A stretch of 64,000 nt of DNA, from positions 4,588,001 through 4,652,000 of the forward strand of contig NC_085920.1 of assembly GCF_035222485.1 (NCBI RefSeq), given 5' to 3'. Each line of letters begins with the position of its first letter. Position 1 is the first letter of the stretch. This DNA comes from Podospora pseudoanserina. Taxonomy: Eukaryota > Ascomycota > Sordariomycetes > Sordariales > Podosporaceae. The notes beneath the pieces are model-generated. The model made no database searches. It saw only the letters and a list, made by a program, of their open reading frames with translations, and had not been told where the DNA came from. This document shows, piece by piece, positions 35,450-45,849 of the stretch. Made by a program: the position numbers and the translations under genes.

Positions 35450-37550
35450 CGTTAGTTAAAAGCGTTATAATTATTATTAAGTAAGAAAAAGTATATTAAC
35501 GACTTTATTATAATAGGGTTTAAAGGTTTTTTAGAGATTTATATATAACGCTCGAGGATTTCCTAAAGAGAGTATCGAAGAGCGTAGGTAAGGACTAAAC
35601 TAATAAGCTATTATTTAGCTTTTAATTAACTTTAAAGGTTATATATTATATAAATAAAGGAGGTTATATAGATACCGTAAATGTAAGTCCGATTAAGGGA
35701 TATTATTATTTTTAAGTTAGGAAAAAAATATTTAATAATATTAATCGAAAATTATTTTACGAAAGTAATATTAATTTAGTTAGGCTATTTTTTTATAATA
35801 TAATCTTTTAGGTTAATAATTAACTTAAGGCCAAAGCAAATAAGCTAAAGAATATTATTATTTTAAGGAAAGAAAATACCGTGCGGGAGACTAAAACTAT
35901 AAACCTTATTAATACTTTAAAGGCGCGCTTTCTATATAATTTCTTTAACGAGATTATTAAAAGGGCTAAATTCCTTATTAGCGGTAAATTCTTTTTATAA
36001 TATATTGTAAATAGACTTCGGAAAAAACGTTAATAATATTATTTTATAAAAAATTAAAAGAAAATAGCGTATAATGCGATTTATAATTAAAGGGTTATCG
36101 AAAAGGAAGTAAGAGGGAAGAAAAGCTAACGTTCTTTTTTCTACTTTAGGCTATATAAATAATAAATCTTTATTCTTTACTATTTACTTAGTTTATAAGG
36201 TACGATTATTAGATATTTATATAAGCCGTTTAAAAAAAAAAGAATACTTTATTAAGTTTCCCTTTTATTAAGGTCTGTAAAACCGGTTATATAGTTCTAT
36301 CCTTTAATTATAAATACCTATATTAATTTTTTTTATTTTTACTTATTTTTTATTTTTTTTAATATTTATTAATTATTTTTTTATAATAGCTTTTTCTTTC
36401 GGAGAACTTATTACTCCGTTTAATTAAATAGTCGACGATTTTACTATTTAAATATTTATAACCTTTTTTACTAAGAAACTTCTTAATTAAGTTAAGGAAA
36501 TCCTTAACTTTATAATATATAATTAGTTCGAGATTACTATTAACTTTATTTAGGAACCTTTATTTATTACTTTTACTTATTATCCTATTAACCTTATCCG
36601 CGCTTCTAATGATTAAAACGTTACTTATAAAAGGTACGTTTAGGTCCAACGTCCTACTTACGTTCACGACTTTATTATACTTAAAGGAGTTAATATTTAT
36701 TATAATATTTCTCTCCCCCACTAAGCTACTCTTTAGTATTTTAAGATTTTCCCTTTAGATCCTAGCTATGTAGTAGCTCCCCTCTACTTTAAATAATTCT
36801 TTCCTAATCTAACGAAAAAGGAAAGTAAAAAAAAATAATAAATATTTTTTAAGGATATTAATATAAATAAAACTATTATTAATTATATCTCTAAAGTATT
36901 ATCGAGTAATTTAGTTAAATAGATTTTTATCGAACGGTTTAATAAATAGTTTTTTAGGCGTTAGCTCTTTAAAATCGTTAAGCGGGTTTATTACTTTAAA
37001 AGCTTATTTATTTAGGCTACTAGGTTACTATAAGTATTACTTTTTTAATTAAGCTTTAACCGATATTAATATACGAAATTTAATTATATTAATTTATACG
37101 ATAAATGTAATTGAAGCTATTATCGGTCTTTCGTAATATTCCCTAATAGAATTAAAATTAAAGTAATATAACTATATTTTAACTATATAAAAAGAAAAAA
37201 CTTTAATTAAAAGTATAGGAATTATTAATATAAGGGTATTTATTATTTATAATTTAATATTAATAAAAATAGTTATTACTTCGAGAATCTCGGTAGTAAT
37301 AGATTATCGAAATTAAATCGTAGTACCGTAAGCTTAATTTTTAATAGTAAAAAAGTTAATTAGAATTAAGAATAGGAAAAATAACGGGCTAAGTATAAAG
37401 CGTTTAAAAAATAGTAATTAAATAAAAAGAAGGAGAGAAAAGAAAAGGAATAATCTTCCTTTACCTTTAATTAGAGGAAAGAATATAAAGAAAAGAAAAG
37501 ATAAAAAAAAATAATAAGAAAAGAAAAAAGAAAAATTAAAAAAATATAAT
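35450..37550 (+). pseudogene. Possible antisense accessory reading frame in Gypsy-2 (decayed)
   Basis: On the plus strand, opposite to Gypsy-2 pol, two stretches keep long protein-like frames with only TAA/TAG stops. The first is about 35454-36000 (for example NTLKARFLYNFFNEIIKRAK). The second is about 36940-37500 (for example LIKSIGIINIRVFIIYNL), ending in a Lys/Arg-rich tail. It would run tail-to-tail with the pol end near 37560. The same sequence exists in the second copy at 45860-48200. I recognise no domain. AT-rich decayed DNA gives many spurious frames, so this is tentative. Confidence 0.3.
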
Positions 37551-37559
37551 ATAATAATC

Positions 37560-40500
37560 TTTACCTTAAATGATTACCTTCTTTAGTATCTTTCCTCCCT
37601 TTAAAAATAAATAACTTTAATAGCTCTATTTTTATAATATAAGCTTTAGTATCCTTTTAAAGAATAGTAATTATAATATCCTCGTTATCGTTTTCCTTTA
37701 ATTACTTAAAAAGTCCTTTAGTCTACCCTTTTTTAAAATTATCTTTATACTTTTACCCTTTTTAAATCTCCTTTATATTTTAATATTTTTTCGTTCTATC
37801 TTAGTTTTTCCCTTAATTATTATCCTCCTTAATATTTCTTTTACTATCTTTTTTTCTTTATCTTTATTTTCTACTATATTTATACCTTCCTTTACTCTAT
37901 TCCTAAATACCTATTTAACTTTTCCTAATCTTAACGATATATTTATATCCTCTTTATTTATATATACGTCTTTTAATTTAAAAAACTTCTTTACCCTATT
38001 TAGCGTATAAGAAATTCGTAACGATACTTTATCTAACGTTTTTAAAAAATAATAAATATTATTTAGTTTAACCTTTCTTACTTTAAAAAGGCTATTCTAA
38101 CGGTACTATAGCTTCCTTACTATACTTATATTTAACTTCTTATTTATTTTATATATTAATATTTAATCCTTCCTTTTAATTATATTACTTTTAGGCTTAA
38201 TACTACGAATTTCTTTCTTATTCTTTTTTACTATAGCTTTTTATTTTACTATATTAATCCTCTTAATTATTAAAATTAAATTTATATTTTATAATTTTAA
38301 TAGTCTTACTTTTACCTTTATTAAATCTATAATTACTCTTTCCTTTTAGTCTCTCCTTAATTTATTAAAGTTAATTTTTTTTTATTAAACGACTCTCTAT
38401 AACGGTATATTCTTTTTAATTAATATAATAAGGTTAAACTTATATATTAAATAGAAAGTATTATACCTATAAATACTTTATATCGTAATCCTATTAATAA
38501 ATAATATATAAAAAAGCTATTACTTTTAATTTTTTCTTATCCCGTCTATTATTTTTATTAATATTAATATAATCGGGATATAATTAAATTCCGTTATTTT
38601 ATTTACTTTTACGTTATAAAGTAAAATTATTATCCGGAAAACTCCTAACCTTTTTAAAATCTCCGTAGCTTCTTTCCTAAATTCCGATCCGCCATCCACT
38701 ATTATAATTAGAGGGTAACCCTACCTAAAGATAATATTATATAGAATAAAGTTTTTAACTTTAAAAGTTTTACTTAAGTTTAAAACCTTTATTTTTAAAT
38801 ACCTAATTAAGTTATCCTTCGCCTTTAGAAGGTAAGCTTTTTTTCCGGAAACCGTTAATAAGAATTAAACGTTTAAATGCTATTTCGTAAACGGGGTAAT
38901 TAAAGGTTTAATATATAAGTATTAGTCTTCTTAATACTTCGGGCTTTATTATTAATATTATTTATATATTTTAATTTAAGCTTTAACATTAATGTATATA
39001 CCTTTTTAATAATAGTTTTTTATTATTCGGGCGTAAATAACTTTTTATCTTTTATAACTTATTTCGTTATAATATATATTAAAGACTTTTTCTCGCTCGA
39101 TTAGAGGATTAATAATTTTTTTAAAGGGAAAGCCTTTTTTATTTAGCTTAAGGAATAAAATTCTATTTTCGAGAATTATTTTTAGGATATTATTTTTAAT
39201 AGTCTAAATATTAAACTTTATCCTAGCCCTTAACTCCGTACTAATCGTAAAGAACTCGGTAATAATATAGGAATAAAAGAACTATAGTCCGTTTAAATAA
39301 AGGCCTTACTTAATAATTTCCTTTTTTTTTTTTTTTAATATTTATCCGTTAAATATTTATTTTTTAAGTATTGTTTTTCTAAATCTTTATATTAATCTTA
39401 TTATTAATATTTAGTTTTAATTCCTTCTCCCTTAAATTAAAGGGGCTAAATAGTTTTCTCGATAGTACGTTTACTATAAAGTTTTTACTTTTAGGAATAT
39501 AAATAATAGTAAAGTCGAAAAGTCTAATCTATTTTAACTATTTTATTATTAAAGCGTTAGGAACGTCGCTAGCCGCCCTCTAGACTTAATAAACTATTAT
39601 TTAAATATTTATTTTTACCGTAAAATATATCCCGAAAAAATATTTTTTAAATCTCTTTAAAGTATATAATAGTCCTTTTAACTTTTTTTTAATAGTATTA
39701 TACTTTTATTTAGCCGGGCTCTAAATATTACTTTTAAACTAATAAAGGTATTATTTTCTATTAAGTCCTACTTATTTAATTACCGTTCCCTACTCCGTTA
39801 AGCTTATATTAAAAATAATAAAAATTTTACCGAAACGATTATTATTAAACGTTAAAGAAATTAAATATAGTATTTTTATAATTAAAAAAGTAAGTTACTC
39901 TATTATATTTTATTAAGCTTCCGTTAATTCTTATCTCGTATCTTTCTTTATTAAGAAATATAGCGGGACTACGATTAAATTAAAGAGAAGTACCTATAAT
40001 CGATAGTAGCCGGTAATCCCTAAAAAAACGCGAATATCCTTAAGATTATAATAAATTCGTTATTCCTTTATTTTCGTTATTTTTATTTAATTAGAGAGGC
40101 GTGCGTTCGGTATATAGAAATAGCTAAAGATAATAGTTTTTCGTCCGTATTAAAGGGATTTTACAGTTATAATTATAGTTTTTATAAGTTTATAATTAAG
40201 TAAGATTACGTTAATATTCTTTAAGTACTCTAGAACCTACTTTTTAACTTTTAACTTCTCTTCCTTATTATTATAGTCTTACTTTAGCCCTTTTACTATT
40301 ATATTATTTAAATATAACCGATATACCTATAGGATAAAATCTTAAAAGACTTTAATTATAGCTTTTTAGAATTAAGCTACCGAGTTAATAGCTTTTTAAA
40401 GTAAAGTATATATCTTAAATAGGCTAATAAGTATCGCGAAAGTAATAAAGTCTTAGCTTATTAAAGCTAATTTAACCTAATTATATTTAGAGAAAAAGTC

Positions 40501-43500
40501 GAGTAAGGAAATAATAAAATACCCTTTAAAGTCTTCGCTAAATTCCTTAATATTTAAAGGAATAAAGGTATTTCGTTATATAATTTTATTATATTTTTAA
40601 GTATTATTAATTAAACGGAGATTATTATCCTTTTTCTTTATTAAAAATTAATTATTACGGTAAGGATTATACGCTTTCTTAATAATACCTCTCTTAACCC
40701 GTTCCTTAAAAAATTCGATAACTCTTTTTATAAATAGTTTTAGGATTAAAATAGATTTACTTTACTATATATTATAAAGGATAGTCCTAATATATTAAGT
40801 AAGGAAAACCTTTTTAAGGATCCGTATATATTTAATAAAATCCTAAACTAAGGTAACCTCTTTTATAAATAAAATTACTATAAATACTTTAACTTTTTAA
40901 TTTATTAAAATATTAATAGTTTATTTAATTAAATCGGTTAACTATTCCGAAGTAAAACGTAACCCTCTAATTACTTTAAAAAATTTAGGAACTACGATAT
41001 CGTTAAATTCTAAACTATATTATAAGGATTCTTTAATTATTACCTATTTTCTTACTTTTTAATTCGGGTTTCCTTTAGGAATATTATTATTTAACTTAAC
41101 GTTATTAATTAGCTTTACTTTCTTATTTACCCTTTTATATATTATTATAATAATAATAGTCTCTATAGGCGTTAGCTAAGCTTATTTAAAAATAGTAATT
41201 AGGTTAGTTTTAATATTATTTTTTTTTAAAAGGGGGCGGAAGTAAAGGCGGGCAACGTTTATATAACTATATAGCGAAAAGGCTACGTTAATTTAATTAA
41301 GTAAAGGACTAATTAAATATCTTTAAATATTTAAATATAATATCAGGCTTAAATAAAGTTATTATATTAATCGTTTAATTAAATAATAATAATATTTTTA
41401 ATAACGGTAGCGACGGTAATATTAATAATATTAAATATAGACCTATTATAAAGGTTAGCGGTAGTAATCGTTCTTTCTTAAAAATTTTATTTAGAGTTAA
41501 AGTTTTTATCGTAATTTCTATTCTTTTAAGCTAAAATAAAGACTTTTCCTTTTAACGTCTTTTTTTTCCCTCCCTTTAATTATTAATATTCTTTCCTCCC
41601 TTACTTTTAATATTCCTTTTATTTTTATTTTTATAAGAAATAATATTAAACGTTAAATAATAATTTAATAATAATAAATTTAATTTTTTTAAAATAAAAT
41701 TAAATATAGAACGCTTAGCTCCTTTATTTAGTTTTCTAATTATTTTATCTCCTTCTTTTAGCTCCTCCGTTACCTATTTAAAGATAGGTACTTTATTATT
41801 AATTAGTCCCTTAAATACTTATAAGGATTAGCTAGCGGGAAAAATATTATTTCGATCCTTACCGTTATATTTTATTTTTATTTTATTAATTTTTTCCTTT
41901 TTTACTATATAGGCCTTAATTAGCTTTCCTTTATATAATATATTTACGTTAATTATATAGCCCTTTATAAAATTAAAGATAAAGCTTATATATATAAAGA
42001 ACGGGATCCCTAATAATAGATTATAAAAACTTAAAGCCTTAATATTATTAATAATAAAAAAATAATATAAAATTAGAACCCTGATTAATATTATTAAAGC
42101 CTAGGTTTTACCTATAAATATAACCGGATCTCTATAAACGCTTTTAAACTATAAGTTAATTAATATTATTAATAAATAAAACCTTTTAGCTATAGCTTTA
42201 CTAATTAGGTTATACTCGGAGCTTATAATTAATATTATTAATACCTTCTTTAAAGTTAATAAAACGAAATTATAATATAGTAATAAAACGTTATAAATAT
42301 AAGTAATGGCTCCTAAGAAAGTTTATTTATTACCGGAAAGCCGGTTAATAAGTATAAATAGTAAAGTCTATAATTACTTTTCTAGGCTATTACCCGGTTA
42401 TACCTTACCCTCGATAATTTTCTTTTAAATAACTCCTTTAACTATATTATACTTACTATCCGTTATAATATTATATAAAGTAAAAACTATTTTCCTTTAA
42501 TTAAATAAAGGAGTCTCGCTATATTTAGTTATTTAAAAATTTGTCCGGACCGTTAACGGTAAGGCCTTTCCTTTCTATAGGACTTTTTTCTTTCTATCCG
42601 GGGTATTCCTAGAAAATCTATACTATTTAATTACTTTAGTATTTTCGGCTATATTCTTTATATAGTCTATTAATCGGTAAATAAATATAAGTAAAACCTT
42701 ATAATACTTTTTTAATATAAACTTAATTTAACCGTAAATATACTTTTTAGCTTTCTCGATAATATAATTTTTAAAGTCTTTTACTTTATTATTAAATAAC
42801 TTTAAGCTACTCTGGACCCTATCCCCCTAATCGGACGAAACTCCTTCTTTAATTACCTTCGGCTTTTCCTACGCGGAGGTAAGTATTACTTTTAGATTTT
42901 TAATTAAAGCTAAATTATTTATATTTTTTTAATATATCTTCGATCTTTACTTTCTTTACTCTTTACGCGCTTATTTCTATTTTTATTTCTTAATTATAAA
43001 TAACTATTAGAACTTTATTGGAGCGCTTTAAAATACTTTTAAATTATTATTTTTTTATTAAATAACGTTATAAAATATTTTTAATAATATAATTATTAAT
43101 TAAGTTCTTATTAAGTAGTCTATAAAGTTTAGAATACTTATAAATCCTATTTAATTTAATATTTATAGCCTTAACTATTTAAATAGCTATTTACTCTTTC
43201 CCTCTAATTAAAAAGATTTTAGGCCTATATCCTTTACCCTTATAAGCTTCCTAGTACTTAGTTTATTTCGTATACGCTTTATAGGCCTTATTTAATTTTA
43301 ATTATAATAAAATTATAATACGAATTAAATCGCTAACCTTCCCTTTACACTACGCCTTCCTTATATCCTCTTAATTAAATTACGCTTTTTTATTATCCGG
43401 CCACTCCTTTTTACCGATATATACTTTACTTCCTTTAATATAATATAGTTCTTATACTTTATTATACTCTTTCTTTAAATACTTTATCGATTTAGCGTAA

Positions 43501-45400
43501 TAGCTAGACTTACCGTACTAGAAATATTTTTTTAGTAGCGGAGGACTATCGCGGTATTACCCCCTTAATCTTCCGAACTAAATTTTAATATTAATTATAG
43601 GAAAGGTATTAAAAAACGAATTTATTTTTTTATTAAGGCTAGTACCGAAATCTAGTGAATAAGGTATTTAGTTTTCTAAATATTAAATACGGGTCTTTAT
43701 TATTTTAGATTTATTATTTCCTAGTATAGAAAAGCTATTATAAATATTTATCTTTAAATACTATAATATTATTTTTTTATTTACTATAGCGTTAACCGCT
43801 ATATATTAGTCGAGTACCTCCGCCGCCTAATTAAAGGTAATAGAAGAAAATATAATAGTTAATTTATTTTCCTTATAGATTTTTCCTTCTATATTATATT
43901 TATTTTTAATTATATTATTAATTTAGTCGTTTTAAGTAATAAAATTTATAGATCTTAAACGACGTTCGGATCCTCCTTAATTAATAAAGGTTATTTTTAT
44001 AAACTCGGAGAATTTTATTTAAAAGCGGCTAATAACTTTAGCTTTTATTACTTCCTTTTTTAGTCGGTACTCGAGAAAGTAATTTAAAATAGTTAAAAAT
44101 AACCTTCTTTAACTCGCCTACCCCCTTAAAAATAACTTTAATATAAAAGTTATTTAGTTCCCTATAAATATCTTTATTTTACCGGGGATTATATATTTTA
44201 AAAAAGCGTTTAAAGCGGGTAATTAAAATAGGCTAAATATTAATAGATATAGGTAAACCTATATATTTATCGATTTATTTTCCTACGTCGAAATTATATT
44301 AAGATTTAAACTTATAAACGTAAAAAATAAATTTTATAACTTAATACTCTTTATAAGTATTCTTAAAACGCTTTAAATATTCTATTAAATGCTTACTTTA
44401 AAATTACTTTTAAAACCGACTTTCTTCGGATTAAAGAATTTACGTTAAAGAAAGTATATAAGTATTATAGAATAGGGAGTCGGCCGATTAAACGTAGGGG
44501 ACCTTTAGAAATAACGGTAATTAGGGTAAGTTCCTATAGGATAATAATATCTAGATTATTAAAATTAATATACGAATTTAAAAAAGAAGCGGGATATTTA
44601 ATATACCGAGTAGGAGCCGCTATATAGTTCCTAATAGTAGGATTTAAGTTAATACGAGGTCTATTTAATATATTAAGAGCGTTAGGATTTATAATTAAAT
44701 TATTTTAATGAGAAAAAGGGTAAGGGGTTTTAGTATTTTAATAGTAAATATAGTCCGTAATTAGGGAAAGGACGAATAATAATAATTTTAGGAATTTAGT
44801 TATTAGGTTAACCGTTTTTATTATAGAACGAGCCGTAAGAGTTTAATATATTTAATTATTACCGGGAAAATTAGTTAAAGCAATAGGTAGGATATTATCG
44901 GATATATTAATAATTAATAATTACTATTGCGTTTACGTTAATAATATAGCTTTTTTTTTATATATATTATTAGAAATAGGAAAACGGTTATTCTTTATAA
45001 CTTTAGTAAATAAGAATAAATTATTTTTATTTAAATTAAAAGGAAAGTATCCCTCTTTTTTTACTTCTAAATCACCGTTATCCTAAATTAAATTAACCCG
45101 GAAACCCTCTCGATTACTTATTACCGTTAAATAATATACTAAAAGGATTCCTCCTAATTAAAAATAAAAAAGAACTTTAATAATTACCGCCGAAATAAAA
45201 TCTATTAACGAGTTAATTTCGACTAATACTTTTAATTTATTTTTAGGTCCTACCCGGACTATATATTTAACTCTCTATACGTAAGTAAAAAGCTCGGTAT
45301 TTAACCTATAATAAAAGATATATATTTAATTAAACGGATAATAATTATTTCTCTCGAACCTCGCGGGATTTAATAAAGTTATTAATATTTATTATTATTC
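37560..45400 (-). pseudogene. Gypsy-2 gag-pol, RIP-inactivated
   Basis: Read on the minus strand from right to left. A gag zinc knuckle lies at about 43480-43530 (YFxYGKSSYYAKS, with Cys/His turned to Tyr). The reverse transcriptase is at about 39900-40720 (FFKERVKRGIIKKAYNPYR, then EFSEDFKGYFIISLLDFFS). Its catalytic box near 40300-40325 is YLNNI, with both aspartates changed to Asn. RNase H is near 39400. The integrase core is at about 38640-38900 (KKAYLLKAKDNLIRYL, IIIVDGGS) and an integrase C-terminal YSKEAIVP motif is near 38110. A roughly 180-codon tail runs to about 37570. The RLI-type reverse transcriptase and VDGGSE-type integrase differ from Gypsy-1, so this is a separate lineage. 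Borders of gag are approximate. Confidence 0.8.
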
Positions 45401-45463
45401 GTAACTTCGCACTTCCTCTAGCACCCAAGACTTTTAAGTCTAGTTTAGACCCTAAGCTTTACT

Positions 45464-45483
45464 TAACCCGGGTACGACCTCCA
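45464..45483 (-). other. Gypsy-2 primer binding site
   Basis: Minus-strand sequence TGGAGGTCGTACCCGGGTTA begins two bases after the 5' LTR end. TGG pairs with the CCA tail of a tRNA, and the rest would pair with an acceptor strand TACGACC plus discriminator U and a CCCGG T-stem. A U discriminator is typical of eukaryotic tRNA-Cys, so tRNA-Cys is a possible primer. Confidence 0.7.
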
Positions 45484-45485
45484 TT

Positions 45486-45846
45486 TAAAATAGTAAGAAA
45501 ATACACAAACCAACTACAATACTATAAATATACCCTCAACAGGGTCTCTGAATGGACACACCTGCGTAACAGTAGCTCGCTCGCAGGCCGCACTCCACGT
45601 AGGACAAATAAAAGACTCTATAGGCTCGCAGACTACATAATAAGCACCTAATCGGCCTGATCAGAGGGCCAGAATTGCCTGCACGCGTGCAAGGCACAAA
45701 AATATGAAGAAATAAAAGTCGATGTCCTGTCTAAAATAGAATGTCCGAAGCAGACCGCTTATATATATAACCCCTGAACCCCCAAATCCTCCGAGAGCCC
45801 CACTTCCTTACTCAAACCCTCAGGCTTGTAGCCGCACTCTAAACCA
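45486..45846 (-). repeat. Gypsy-2 5' LTR (right copy)
   Basis: 361 bp, aligned with 26519-26880 over its whole length. It keeps the block from ACCCTCAACAGGGTCTCTGA to GTCGATGTCCTGTC almost unchanged, with RIP-type changes at both ends. Confidence 0.88.
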
Positions 45847-45849
45847 ATA

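Larger units (their letters stand above)
26519..45846 (-). mobile_element. Gypsy-2: RIP-decayed Ty3/Gypsy retrotransposon, interrupted by Gypsy-1
   Basis: Two direct repeats of 362 and 361 bp (26519-26880 and 45486-45846) flank a decayed Gypsy interior read on the minus strand. Next to the right-hand LTR is a tRNA-type primer binding site (45483 leftward, TGGAGGTCGTACCCGGG). Next to the left-hand LTR is a polypurine tract. So the right LTR is 5' and the left LTR is 3'. Without the 7463-bp Gypsy-1 insertion and its duplicated 5 bp the element would be about 11.9 kb. CpA and TpG are nearly absent inside while TpA is abundant, as left by RIP. No matching target-site duplication was found (ACAT on the left, ATAG on the right), so a rearranged boundary remains possible. 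Confidence 0.75.
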
